The notes: generated from the letters alone by a model not told the origin. A DNA stretch of 50,630 bases from Pseudocercospora fijiensis CIRAD86 (GCF_000340215.1 NW_006921533.1:8112748-8163377), one strand, 5' to 3'; positions 31,200-42,339 are shown, counted from the first letter of the stretch. Numbers and translations are program-made.

Positions 31200-31746
31200 T
31201 TTAGAGCGATAGCCGGTACTCGTAGCCGGTATATAGAGACGGTAGTAGGCCTTTTCCTACTAAATAACTAGCTTGTTTAGTATAGCCTACCTAATATTTC
31301 TTATATTTCCTAGCAATAAGCCTAGGTTACTTATAAGGCTACTATAGCTAGTAAGGGCATTACTAAAGAATATCTATACTATAGTAGGATACTATTATTA
31401 CGCCGGCTATTTATTAAAAGGAGGCTTTCGCCTATTACTATACCGGCTATATATACCGGCTATATTTCAAAGTTTGCCGTACCTGCCTTTTTTAGCCGTA
31501 CCTGCCTTCTTTCCTTACTCTAACGTTACTATAATATAGGCTTACGCGACGCTTACTCTATTGCCTAGCGACACCGCGACACTACCTCTCTCGCTATATT
31601 TAACCTTCGTATCGATACCTATACCTCTACGCTCTATATCTACTATCTCCGTAATACCCTCGCTCCGCGCGCGCTTTCGTATACCTTCGAAACGTACTTT
31701 TTTCCTTAATTCGACGACTTTTATAATACCGAGTCTACTTAACTAA
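31200..31746. other. Intergenic hAT sequence with GCCGGC pairs
   Basis: Contains GCCGGC-type motifs at about 31208-31230, 31400-31408 and 31440-31466. A short open stretch at 31561-31746 (Ser/Ile/Pro-rich) has no recognisable motif. It may simply be the promoter and leader of the H3-like gene that follows. Confidence 0.5.
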
Positions 31747-32240
31747 GTTACGACGCCTCGTAAGAAGGGACCTACTACTTCTACGGGTCGTAATAAGACC
31801 GGAAATAGTAGAACGAGTATAGTATATTAACGTAAGAAGGCTGCTACTACTACCGCTAGATCCGGTACTAGAAAGGGCGTCGCGAGCAAGGCTCCGCGTA
31901 AGACAACGGCGGGTAAGGCTCTACGTAAGACGACGACTAGCGCTTCTACTACTAGTAGCAACAATCGTACGAAGCGTCGATAGCGCCTAGGAAGTAAGTC
32001 CTATTTATAGCCGGTAGCGTAGCCGGTAGCGTAGCCGGCATTCTTACTATCTTTTTACTAATCCTTCTTTAGCCCTCCGTAAGATTCGAAAGTATTAGAA
32101 GAGTTCTAATCTCCTAATCCGCAAAGCTCCTTTCTAACGACTTATTCGCGAAATTGCCTAGGATTATAGAACGGACCTTCGCTTCTAAGCCTCCGCGATA
32201 GGCGCCCTTTAAGAGGCTATAGAAGCCTACCTAGTTCGCA
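31747..32240 (+). pseudogene. Histone H3-like gene 2 with a predicted intron
   Basis: Exon 1 encodes a basic tail resembling a genuine H3 tail, with KGVASKAPRKTTAGKALRK (H3: STGGKAPRKQLASKAARK) and then RTKRRxRLG. A 79-nt intron follows (31994-32072): donor GTAAGT, branch-like TTACTAAT, acceptor TTTAG. Exon 2 continues in frame with LRKIRKYxKSSNLLIRKAPF, RLIREIAxDYRTDLRF and ASAIGALxEAIEAYLVRIFE, nearly identical to H3/CENP-A. The intron contains three GCCGGT/C motifs. After IFE another GTATAT...TTTAG interval (from about 32240) may be a second intron, and the last helix (KRVTI..KDIQLA) is not clearly found, so the 3' end is lost or diverged. Stops are TAG/TAA at Gln. The start codon was not identified. 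Confidence 0.85.
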
Positions 32241-32660
32241 TCTTCGAATGTATATTTCTCTTCTACCTCCTTTCGGACTATACTAATACTATTTTAGCGG
32301 TTAACCTTAATTCTAAAAGGCTAGAATGTCTATATTCGAGATAGTGCTAGGTAGGATAGATATTCTAGTAGGAAGGATGTTTATAGTATCGTCTATAAGC
32401 TTTTCTATATACGAAATAAGCCGCTGTTATACGGCGCTATATACCGCGCTCTAAATACTCTCTAAGCATATATATATAGTATAGTATACTTTATTAGCCG
32501 TACGGAATAGAAGTCTTCGAAAATCCCGTTAGTACTAAGGAGTTAAAAGGCCGGCTACGCTGCCGGCTATACTGCCGGCTACGCTGCTAGCTACGCTGCT
32601 AGGGTTTTTAAAGAACTAAAAGAAGATAGACATTCCGGTTAATTTGTATTAGTTTAGATT
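32241..32660. other. Degenerate sequence with a 12-bp GCCGGC minisatellite
   Basis: Downstream of H3-like gene 2. Holds GCCGGCTACGCT/GCCGGCTATACT units at about 32552-32605 (12-bp period, about five units). The remaining codons after the first gene's FE motif are unresolved. Confidence 0.6.
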
Positions 32661-33360
32661 TTAATAAAAAGAAAACAGGGAAAAATAAGGAAGGTTAAAG
32701 AACCTAATACTTATAGTTATAGGCATTATCCCTGTTTTCTAGACTATATTATATACCTGCCTTCGCAACTCTATATAATACTCCCTCTAAATATCCTTAT
32801 ACTCTACCTACTAGAAATTTAACTAGGTACCTAGACCTATAGCTGCCTCTACATCTTTTACTATCTTCTATAGGTTAAAGGACTCCTCTATAGCAGCCTC
32901 TACCTCCTTATACAATACGAAGTTACTACCTGCCCTATCCTTAATATCTCCTAAATAACTAAGAGTTCTAAGGAACGAACTAGCATTCGGCCTTAGTATA
33001 GCGAGTAACTAGTAGAACCTTCTATAGAGCTGCCTTATAGCTCTTTTATATACTATACCGATACCGAGAGAGGAGCTATCCTAGTACTTAATATTCGAGA
33101 ATAGTTTAGTTAGAAAGTGCTAGAACTTCTTAAGGGGGGCTTCTAGGGAAATCGATAAGTTCTACCTAGATCTAGATAATAATATTCTACCGAGCAGTTA
33201 GGGAATTAAATAGCGAGCGAAAGGATGAAATTCATACCTAATAAGTGCAGTTTCTAAACTGAACTATAATAGCTTGTATGTATATATGCTTTTAATTAGT
33301 TAGTGCCCTTAGCTAATTGTCTATAGATTTAGGGTTATATAAGTACCTTCCTACAACTAA
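32661..33360 (-). pseudogene. Unknown hAT-borne ORF on the minus strand
   Basis: The minus strand has one frame of about 230 codons with only RIP-type stops, ending TAA at 32661-32663. Readable parts in order: SLETALIRYEFHPFARYLIP, SISLEAPLKKF, LTKLFSNIKY, DSSSLGIGIVYKRAIRQLYR, LLAILRPNASSFLRTLSYLG, AGSNFVLYKEVEAAIEESFN and EYYIELRRQVYNIV. It is helical in character with no recognised domain. It lies next to the right inverted repeat and is transcribed inward. A GCCGGC pair (33364-33386) lies just upstream. Confidence 0.55.
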
Positions 33361-33547
33361 AAAATGCCGGCTACGCTACCGGCTATACTCTCGTATCTTA
33401 TAAAGGGCTTGCTTCGAGTTACGTAGACATTCTTACACTTCTTAGAAACCGATAAATTCTATAGTTCGAACTAGCTAATCCTATAGTTGCTTAGCAAACT
33501 AACCTAAACTAAACTAGATCTTCGGCTTAGCAAACTAAACCAAACCA

Positions 33548-33569
33548 ACCCGAACTAGTACGGGGTCTA
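33548..33569 (-). repeat. hAT right terminal inverted repeat
   Basis: Read on the minus strand it starts TAGACCCCGTACTAGTTCGG, matching 2527-2548 at 20 of 22 positions. Directly followed by ATAAAATA (33570-33577), the second copy of the 8-bp duplication with one C>T change. Confidence 0.85.
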
Positions 33570-33577
33570 ATAAAATA

Positions 33578-34000
33578 GAAAGAGGCATTAGTAGTAGTAT
33601 AATTGCTGCCGACTAGAAAATAGTAGACGCGAGCATTATTACCCTCCCCGGCCTACTAGTATAGAAAGCCGATCTACTCTAGGTTATAACCTATAATATC
33701 CTATTAAGTGTAGGCGAGCGAGTAGGTAATACCCGGCTAAAGTACCTATATCGATACGATTAGCTCTAGATCTCGCTACGTCGAAGATATAGTCTAGTAT
33801 AAGGGCAATTCGACCCCGACCGGAAACATACCTAGCCGACCTTAACACCTAGAACCCTAAAGCGGGTTAGAGCCGCGGGCTCTAGCTAATAGAATAGTGC
33901 TATTAGCTAGGGAGCGGATAACTAGCGTACTATCCCTAGAGCGACGCGAGACCTAATACTTAGCTATCCTAGAGGTTGAGATATAGGTTAATATTAATAA
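33578..34000 (+). pseudogene. Unknown ORF, right half (continues from 2526)
   Basis: Continues in frame from the left half across the excised hAT: ERGISSSIIAADQK, VDASIITLPGLLVQKADLL, NILLSVGERVGNTRLKYLYR, then an Arg/Gln-rich stretch. The only stops are TAG/TAA. Family not recognised. It fades into the 14-bp minisatellite. Confidence 0.5.
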
Positions 34001-34014
34001 GTCGGCGTATAGGT

Positions 34015-34118
34015 CTATATAATAGCGTATATATAATAGCGTATATATAATAGCGTATATATAATAGCGTATATATAATAGCGTATATGTAATAGCGTAT
34101 GTATAATAGCGTGTATAT
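34015..34118. repeat. 14-bp minisatellite (TATATAATAGCGTA), about 7 copies
   Basis: Seven consecutive 14-bp units; the last three carry TG in place of TA (TATGTAATAGCG, TATGTATAATAGCG, TGTATA). These look like less mutated units, since the others could derive from them by TpG>TpA. Confidence 0.93.
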
Positions 34119-34760
34119 AAAAATCAAATAGAGTCGATAGGATAAGGCTTTATACTTCTATCTAATAAGCGTACCGATAGGGTAGTCGTAACTACTACGA
34201 GTCTTAGAGGCCTTAGATTTAACATAAACCGCTTATTAGATGCCGCCTTAAACGACGTCGTTACTAAGTCGGCTAAGTAATACTTACTAGCAGTTACTCG
34301 AGCGCTATTCGTTTACTTTGCTTAGGAATATAACCTAGCTATAATATAACTAGAGCAAGCCTTAGTAGTACCGGGCGAATTTAACGTAATTAATAATGCT
34401 ACGGGGCAGTATTAAACCGGAGCAATGCTACTCCTATACGTATATAGAATTGAATATATACAACGCATTTTACGGTATAATATATAGGCCTTAGGGCGTT
34501 AGGAGTAACGTAGAAGTCTAGTCGAAGTGTAGTACGGTCGTTTATATTTAGTATTGATTTTCCGATTAGTCCTAACTAGTAACCAAGTCGGACGGCGAGT
34601 CGGTATACAAATCAGTATTCAAATATTATCGCAAGAGGCGCTAGTAGAGTAATATTAAGTTAGTATAATCGAACGGGATAAATCCGAGATTTTGCCGAAT
34701 CTACGGGCTACGAATCGATATCGAGTCGGACCCCGACTTATACCTAACTTCGTAGTAGTA
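34119..34760. other. Degenerate sequence upstream of the Plavaka-type transposase
   Basis: Possibly the N-terminal part of the Plavaka-type element, but no motif could be assigned with confidence. RIP texture throughout. Confidence 0.4.
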
Positions 34761-34767
34761 AGGGGGT

Positions 34768-36852
34768 TTGCTAAGCACTATACCTATAGTAGAGCTAAAG
34801 AGCCTTAGTAACTTTGTATACGTCGATATACGGCAAACCTATAGTAGCTATAGCACTAGCGCCTATTATCGAAAGCTAGCTATATATATAGTAATATCTT
34901 ACTATATCGAATGTGGGTTATATAACCGGCTACTTAAAAGCTCCTACGGCTATAAGCAATATAGAAACAAGTACGAGAAACGCGTCGTACTAAAAGAATT
35001 TGCCGAGCACGATTCTACTATAAACAATGCCGCGAAGCGAGCCCGACTTAACTTATATACGATCTAAGGTAGTAACTAGAGCGCCGAACAAGCCGACAAC
35101 AGATCGATACTAGAAGGCATATAATAAGACGTAAATAAAGAAGGCATAATAGAAGCTGTTCTAGCAACGACATTAACGCTAATAGTACTAGCGCTATAGG
35201 AAGACAAAGGAAGTATAGATAGCATTAAATAGGATAGATATCTTAAATTACCGGAATTCGATATATAGGATAGCCTAGCGGACGAAGACGAAATAGAAAG
35301 CGTATAGGCAACTACCGCCGGAACGACAATAACGCTAGGAAGCTAGAAGTTAATAAGATTACGGCTAACACTAAAAGGCTACTATACCGCGGATAATATC
35401 GATGTATTTACCGAATATACTAGCCGTGCCGCTAGCAAGCCTATAGCTAGGTATAGTATAATTACAGTTTAGTATAGTAGAGTAAATATAAGCGCCTAAT
35501 CTATAAGTAGCGTTAAAATAAGAATACAAGATACTTCGGGCGAGTACGGAACATTTAAGTTACTATTCGATATAAGCTTTACGTAATTCTTAAAAAGAGA
35601 GAGAATATCCGGATACGCAATTGCGAGGCTTTTCGAAGACGAGAGGCTAGCACTGCTATACGATCTACTAAGCTAGAAAAGCATAAAGGCTATAACGTCG
35701 AAACTACGAGCTAGCGGTATACTACTATCGAGGGCATTAGGTTAAATAAAGGTTCGAAAGCTATGCCTTCCGATAAGTCGAACGGGTTACGGCAGTACGG
35801 AACTAGTGCTACGATACCGATCCGTTAAGAAAGCAGTAATGTTCTTAATAGGTTATAGTAGCTTTAGGAATAATCTAGTATATAAGCTATATCGAGCGTA
35901 GACGACTAACGACCTACTACGGCGAATCTACTCTAATATAGCGTTAGTAGACTAGTAGTAGGATACCTAGAGTAAGATAAACATAGACGGCGTAACGATT
36001 ATACCTCTAATCGTATTAACCGATAAAACGTAGATAACGAACTACTAAGATAACTTAATAGCATACCCTATATACCTTACTATCGGAAACCTATACGTAC
36101 GAGTACGCAACGCGAATAATAGACCCGGTACGATCTTACTAGGACTACTGCCGGTCGTTAAGGATAGCGATAGTTTTACTAAAAACAGTATATATTACAT
36201 GTCGATAGTATATATATTTCGCTCCGCTATAAAAGCGGCCGACGGCGAGGGCTAGGACATTATATACGTAGATAGCGCGACGCGCAGGTGCTTTCTAATC
36301 TTAGTAGTAATGTTAGTAGACTATAAAGAGTAAGTTGCAATTACCGGAGTTAAGATAAACATACATTGCCTAAGTTGCCTAGTATACCTAATAGAACGAG
36401 AGCACCTCGATATTATAGCAGAATAGCGGTTATACAAATCTACGAAGTAGCGATATCTAAGGTAACGTAAAGGCGAATATATAGCGAAGGATCCGTAGAA
36501 CGTCTACGATATCGATTGCTTTATATAGCGCTAGAAACACGTCGATATATACCGGTCTTTAGTAGTAGATATACTATACTAGCTACTAAAAGGAGTACTA
36601 ATGTACGCAATCTAATAGACTACGGACCTACTAGTAGATAAGATAAGCTATATAAAAACGAGGAGATACCGACTAGTTACCGACTCGACCTCGAATAGGG
36701 GCCTATCTACTAAAATAAGAAAGCTAGGGAAAACAGTAGTATAAGGGATTATCGATACGATACTAGATAGACGGTTCGCGTATATACCTATATATACTAA
36801 TCTTCGCAAGTTCTACTACTACTTAGTAGTTACTTAGTAGATAGGCTAAGAG
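34768..36852 (+). pseudogene. Plavaka-type transposase, N-terminal part, split by Gy1-D
   Basis: After an open 99-codon stretch (LSTIPIVELKSLSNFVYVDI ... YEKRVVLKEFAEHDSTINN), an acidic region follows, then landmarks of Plavaka transposases (fungal CACTA-related DNA elements). They are GVTIIPLIVLTDKTxITNY, IAYPIYLTIGNLYVR, NNRPGTILLGLLPVVKD, VDYKExVAITGVKINIHCLS with a Cys pair, and IDCFIxRxKHVDIYRSLVVD followed by ILYQLLKGVLMYAI (family: DVLHQLYQGV). Stops are TAG/TAA only. Gy1-D inserted at AAGAG (36848-36852). The remainder resumes at 48944. Confidence 0.75.
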
Positions 36853-37049
36853 TGTTAGGACTAAAGAGGTTACACGTAATTAGTATATAACTAGGCCGAG
36901 TGAAGCTAGGGTCTTAGTACCTTAGGCAGGGCTTAGCGCTTAGCGTTAGGCTAACTAGCCTGCCTTCCTCCCTCTCCTTTTAGATCTCTATCGAATACTA
37001 TACTAATTGACTACTACCCTATCTACCTACTAACATAACCCCTATTATA
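36853..37049 (+). repeat. Gy1-D 5' LTR
   Basis: TGTTAGGACTAAAGAGG ... CCCCTATTATA. The TSD AAGAG is immediately upstream and the self-priming site immediately downstream. Confidence 0.95.
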
Positions 37050-37279
37050 TAGTATTCGATCTACCCTTTAAGGGTAGTAGCTAGATAGTCCTTATTTCAA
37101 GCTTTTAGCGGTATAGCTACGAAAACTATCGATTTAACTATATTGCGCCCGAAGAACGGGACCTATACGTACTATTCTACTAAAACAACTATACTAATTA
37201 TTAAGCAAGGCCTTCTATACAGCCTATTATACTAAGTTAAGCACATTAGGCTAATACTCGCTAATTCCGCTATATCCGT

Positions 37280-38725
37280 ACTATAAGGGGCTATAATACA
37301 TTATTAGTGCTACCCCTTATTACAATAGCCGGCTTATTACGAAGCAATAACAACAATAATCGCGGCGCCGCTAGTAGCGCTAGCAATAACAACACTAGTA
37401 GCACAGTGCCTACTAAAGCACCTACTAAAGTGCCTCCTGCTAAAGAGCCTACTAGAGGGCCTACTAAAGAACCTATAATCGAAGGGGATAACCCCTCGTT
37501 GCCCGTTAACGACATTCTTAGTAATATTGTTAACCGTCGATATAGCTAACTAGCCTTTAGCCCCTAGCTAGTAGCGAGACTTTAAGAAGCTACCTAAAAC
37601 AGGCTCGCTGCTTTACGATAAGAACAATAGCTAAAGGACAACCTCCTCGAAATTCGCCGCCTATAGGAAGCCCTAACAACTAATACTAAGCCGATAGTAG
37701 GGCCTTCCTTACTATTAGTCCTAGTCTAGAAGAAGGATGCTAAACTTAAGGACTGCACCGTGTTTAATAGCTCTAGTCGGAAGCAATACAATAACTATAT
37801 TCGTAACTGTAAGCTTAACTAGCGCAATGTACCGAGAGCGCTACTAGATAACTATTCCTTAGTTGTCTATGCTATATAGTACATTAACGGTAACCCTAAG
37901 CGTATATAGGATAACCATTTTAATTCCCTCTACGACTAGACCGCTATTTAATAGTAGGACTACAAGACTATTATACTAAACACCCTTAGCAACCCTATAT
38001 TGCGCTAGTAGCACGCCTAAGATTAATATCTACGTACTAAACAAAAGGCCGACTAAACCTCTCGATCCTTCGAGGCCTATCTAAAGACCCTTAAGGACGA
38101 CTTACTACCTAAGACCGACTCTATCTAGATATCTAAGATACGACCTAAACTAAGATAGGAACTAGTCCTTAAATTAGACCGCCGCCGTATGTTTAAATAG
38201 GCCAATCTTATACGCATTCGATTTGTAGTAGAAGTCGAAACCGTAGAGCGTATAGTCTAGCTTTAGCAACAGTTAGAATCTAAGATACGACTAGCCGCTA
38301 ACAACCGCAGCCGTAGTAGAAACTAAGGCTCCTACTAGAACAACAATGCTAACAATAGGAACAGTAATAACGACCGTAGAAGAGGCCGTAGCCGACGGCT
38401 ATATAGAGGAGGCCGTAATAGGGGCTATAGAAGGGGCTCGTATCCCTATAATACTAATCGCTTAACTAATAATAGCAGCAATAGCGGCTATAGCAATCCC
38501 CTAACCGGATTAAAGTGCTTTAACTATAATAGTACTAGCTATCTCCTAGGCTAATGCGACAAACCTAAGGACTAGGCCCGAATCGACCGTACTGCCGCTA
38601 AGCACCGAAAGCACCTCTTAGTAGCTAACGCTACCCCTATAGGCTAACCTTCGAAAAAAGAATAAGCGCCGCACTAACTATTAGCCTTGTACGGCGTAAG
38701 ACTATCGATATTATACTAGCTATTA
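37280..38725 (+). pseudogene. Gy1-D gag
   Basis: The N-terminus is open for 80 codons (37307-37549): LLRSNNNNNRGAASSASNNN, then Pro/Thr/Lys repeats (VPTKAPTKVPPAKEPTRGPT) and VNDILSNIVNRRYS. Capsid-like and Arg/Gly-rich parts follow. The zinc knuckle is near 38515-38560 with its first Cys pair altered. The A-run and TAA (38648-38665) end the frame. The minus-strand open frame over 37291-37515 is a shadow. Confidence 0.85.
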
Positions 38726-38729
38726 TACG

Positions 38730-38745
38730 TACCTGTCTTATATAG
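38730..38745. repeat. LINE target-site duplication, left copy
   Basis: TACCTGTCTTATATAG here and at 43649-43664 flank the LINE. The uninterrupted equivalent in Gy1-A and Gy1-B (CGTACCTGTCTxxTAT) confirms the site. The exact edge is uncertain by one or two bases because the LINE tail also begins ATAG. Confidence 0.88.
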
Positions 38746-38949
38746 ATAGATAGATATTTCATTTGCCTATTGTAGTGCCTTTCGGCCTATGCAGGTCTGT
38801 TTCTATGTATTGTTTTAGGTAGGAAACTAACTTAGTTGGTAAAAACCTCCCTCCTGTCCTATTTACAAGTATTGATCTTCCTCGTTTTATTGTTTTCCTT
38901 CCTCTAGGGTATACTAGTGTTATAGTTGTTACCCTCTAACTACCTTGCC

Positions 38950-41900
38950 TGCTACCCTACCCTTCTTTCCCCCTCTTCTTCCCTCCTTCTTATCTACTCC
39001 TTAGTTTCCCTTACTAGTGCGAATTGTTATATAAATCCCTATTTAATAATCTACTTTACTATCCTCTTTAGGTCTTCTTTGCTCTAGATTAGCTTGTCGT
39101 ATTCCCTTTCTATTGCTTTTAGTCTCTAATTACTTCTGCCTTCTAACTATTAAGGGCAGACTAGTAGTATATACTTAGGGTTCTAAGATTGGTAGCTATA
39201 TTAGCAAGCCCTGCTTTCAATTCCTAGGACGTTTCTTCTAAATAGGTAAGATCTAAGCCTAATATATTTAGATCTGATTTGGATAGCTAGGCTTGCCTCG
39301 GCCCTGTTTAGGTCCTTATAGAGCTAGTAGTTATATTGACCAAATTTGATTAGTGCCTTTAGGGTTCCTAGTCTAACTTATGTTTTATTCTATTCCTACT
39401 CCTATAGGTATCTAGCAATTGATTCTGCTAGGCTTTGTTTCTCTCTCTTTAGCCTGTCTTCCTTTAGCCTCGTGTTTAGTCCCTAAAGCTCTTTCTCTAG
39501 CATTTCTCCTATTAAGACTCTATATTGCTCTAGGTCTTTGACTTTCTAGGGAGTCATTTGTAGTCTGTCTCGCCTCCGAGTCCTAATGCACTAGGCTTTT
39601 ATCTTATTTAGTGCCTTTTAGATAGTCTATTAGGCTAGGTATTCTATTGTCTTTACTATATATTAGTGTCTTAGTCCCTTAAAGTATTGTTTAACTAGTG
39701 GGATCCCTAATTCTATTTCTACTACCCTTGTTAGTGTAGTTTTGTATGCTCCTAGGATTTTCTTTAGGCTTTAGGTTTAGGACCTACTAACTAGTTGCTT
39801 AATCCTCTTTAGTGTTTTCTCTTAGGCTATCTATATCTATGCTCTATATAGCATTGCTAGTTTGACAATTGCTTTGTATATAACTTTAGCTTTCTCGAAT
39901 ATAGCCCCCTATATAGAGGCTATAAGCCTATTAATAGATTGCATATTAGCATCTGCCCTCTGCTTTGCCTTCTTTACTTGTAGTCCCTAATTCAGTTTTG
40001 GATCCAGCTAGATCCCTAGTACCCTAAGCTCTACTAATAGTTGGGTTCCAAAGCCTTAGATAGTAATTGATTACTTTATATTATAGGTTGATTTAGCCTT
40101 GCTAAAGTGGATAAGCTAGTACTTTTCTAAGGCGAATTTTGCTCTATACTTCCTTGCCTATTTTTTATACTCCTAGTGCTTCTCTTCTAGGATCTTATAG
40201 TTAGTTTCTATTGTCTTAGACTAGGCTAGGATGTTTATATCATCTATAAACCCTAATGCTAATGTGTTTTTTAATTCTAGGAGTAGGAGTAGGTCTGCTA
40301 TAAAGATAAGGAAGAGGATTAGGGAAAGTATTAATCCTTAGGGGATTCCCTTTTTAGTTAGCATTAGGTCTAATTTGAATTTGCCTAGAATAAGCTGTGT
40401 TGATCTTTCCTATAGGAAGGACTAGATAAATTAGACTATCCAGTTTAGTATAGCTTTCTGTTTGAGTATATATAGGAGCCTTTTATAGGAGATATTGTTA
40501 AAGGCTCCCGAGATATTAAGGGAGAGGAGGGTTGCTACCTAGTTTTAACTATAGTGCTAGATATACTTAATCTATTCTGTAATTAGTTCTATAGCTGTTA
40601 GTGTTAACCTCTTCTTTCTTCCTCCTATCTAGCCTTTAGGAAGGATATTCCTTTCCTCGGTAAAGGTTGTTAGCCTTTTAGCGACAATTTTTTCTAGCAC
40701 CTTGCCTATTATATTAAGTAGGGCTATTAGTCTGTAGGCTTTAAGCTATATATAGTCTTCCTTCTAGGGCTTCCTTAGTATAACTGTTAGGGACTTCCTA
40801 AATAGTCTTAGGTAGTGTCCTAGTGCTAGGCTTTGTAAAAAGATATTAGCTAGTGCTAGGGCTAGCCCCTTCCTATATACTTTTAGAAGTTTGTTGTAGA
40901 TCTTGTCTTCTCCTAGTGCCTTATTGCCTAGAATTTTCTTTAGGATCCTTTTAATAGTTTCGGGTTTAACCTAGGTATCTCTTAGTGTATCTAGTAGTAG
41001 AGTCTCTTGTTCTTCCTCCTTTATATCTAATAGGTCTGCTTGTACTCTTCTATAGAAGAAGTGTTAGCCTAGGGCTCTTGCTTTCCCTTCTATTATAGTC
41101 TACATTTGTCCTTATTAGTCTATAATATCCGGGAATTGTAGTAGTATGTCCTTATCCTATTTAGGTCTCCTTGCCTATTTAGCTATCCTCTATATCTCCT
41201 CTAGTTTCTTTGTAATTATTCCTATTATAGATCTCTATTCTTATATCTTGTCTTTCTTAATCTAGATCTTCTTTTCCTAGTAGGCTTTGTTATAGTTGTC
41301 CTATACTTCCTAGGTATAGGTTTATATCTACTGCCTCCTAGCCTTCCTTACTACTTTAACTTTCCTTATATACTTACTAGTCTAGTATAGTTGCTAGTAT
41401 AGTGAATGTTTCTTTGCTAGGGTATGCTTTCTAGCTACCTGTTTTAGGATTCCTGTTAGTTCTTCTACTGCCTTGTTAATGTCCTCTAGCCTTAGTAGGT
41501 ACTTTGTTAAGAGTTCCTCTAGTTTTAGATCCCTTTCTAGTTCCTCCCTAATCCTGTCCTATTTAGTACCTTTCTAGTTAAGCTTCTCCTCTAGTTCCCT
41601 TTCCTAATTGGCTTAGACATTTAGCTCAATCTAAACCGGGAAGTAGTCTAATAATTCTTCTAGTTCCTAGTTAACCTTGTATCTTGTAATCCTATTCCTA
41701 ATCTAATGTAATACAAAGTATAGGTCTAGTATACTGCTGCTTCCTCTTGCCTTCTAAGTAATTAGTCCCTTTAGGGTAACAATTTCTATTCCTTCCCTCT
41801 CTAATATATTAATTAGTCTTCCTACTAGGAAGTAGTAAGCTAGGGTAAAGTCTAAGCCCTAGAGGGGGTAGTAGAGGTTGAAATCCCTAAGTAGGATTTA

Positions 41901-42330
41901 GTAGGTATTCCCCTAGATAACTCTTAGTAGTCTTTCTAGGGTTTTTAGTTAGGTACTGCTTCTTAAGTCTAGTAGTAGGTTGTATATATAGTAGACTTGG
42001 AGTGTGCCTTAGGATGTCTCTACTTAAACTAATATTAGGTCCCTATCCTCCTATAGTATAGCCTACTAGGTTTCTGTATCTATCTCCTTACTAATGTAGA
42101 TGTATATCCTTAGGGCTCCCTAGTTATAGATAATTAGGTAGTATCTTGGGTCTTTAACTATTGCTAGTCTCTTTATATATAGGTTAAGCTAGGGCTCTTA
42201 GATTGCAATAATGTAGTGTTCTTTTAGGTTCAGTGCTTAAAGGAAGCTCCTCTATACCTTGTCTTTGCTCTTGTTAATATTATACTATATAATGTTTAGT
42301 AATGTTGCAATGTTTATTAAGTTTCATCTA
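38950..42330 (-). pseudogene. LINE ORF2: endonuclease and reverse transcriptase
   Basis: The minus strand reads an AP-type endonuclease start (LLNIIQYNINKSKDKVQRSF, then IIAIQEP). The reverse transcriptase follows: LKAYRLIALLNIIGKVLEKI, GGRKKRLTLTAIELITE, ATLLSLNISGAFNNISYKRL, WIVQFIQSFL, LILGKFKLDLMLTKKGIP, and GFIDDINILA at about 40225-40255. The FxDD box is intact, but motif A reads LNISGAFNN where the family has LDISGAFD, so the first catalytic Asp is lost by TpG>TpA. A Lys/Gln-rich C-terminal region follows. I did not identify an RNase H domain with confidence. Stops are TAG/TAA only. Confidence 0.85.
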
Positions 42331-42339
42331 TATTATTTC

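Larger units (their letters stand above)
2527..33569 (+). mobile_element. Large hAT-superfamily DNA transposon carrying histone H3-like genes
   Basis: Bounded by inverted termini (2527-2548 and 33548-33569, 20 of 22 matching) and by an 8-bp target duplication. The ends read TAGACCCCGTA; the ancestral form was probably CAGACCCCGTA, as hAT ends usually start with CAG. Removing the nested retrotransposon block (Gy1-A plus one TTATC copy, 21,179 bp) leaves about 9,864 bp, much longer than typical hAT elements. Plus-strand content in order: 5' subterminal repeats, a basic ORF, an unknown large ORF, the hAT transposase, then (right of the insertion) histone H3-like gene 1, a 367-bp duplication, and H3-like gene 2. 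A minus-strand ORF lies near the right end. GCCGGC minisatellites recur only within these limits. Everything is RIP-mutated, so the copy is dead. Confidence 0.85.

Noticed and set aside
31561..31746. Short open frame upstream of H3-like gene 2 as a separate gene
   Set aside because: Low-complexity Ser/Ile/Pro composition, no motif, and a position fitting a promoter or leader; not supportable.
34014..34118. Telomere-type repeat
   Set aside because: The unit TATATAATAGCGTA is AT-rich, 14 bp and internal; no TTAGGG-like array is present.
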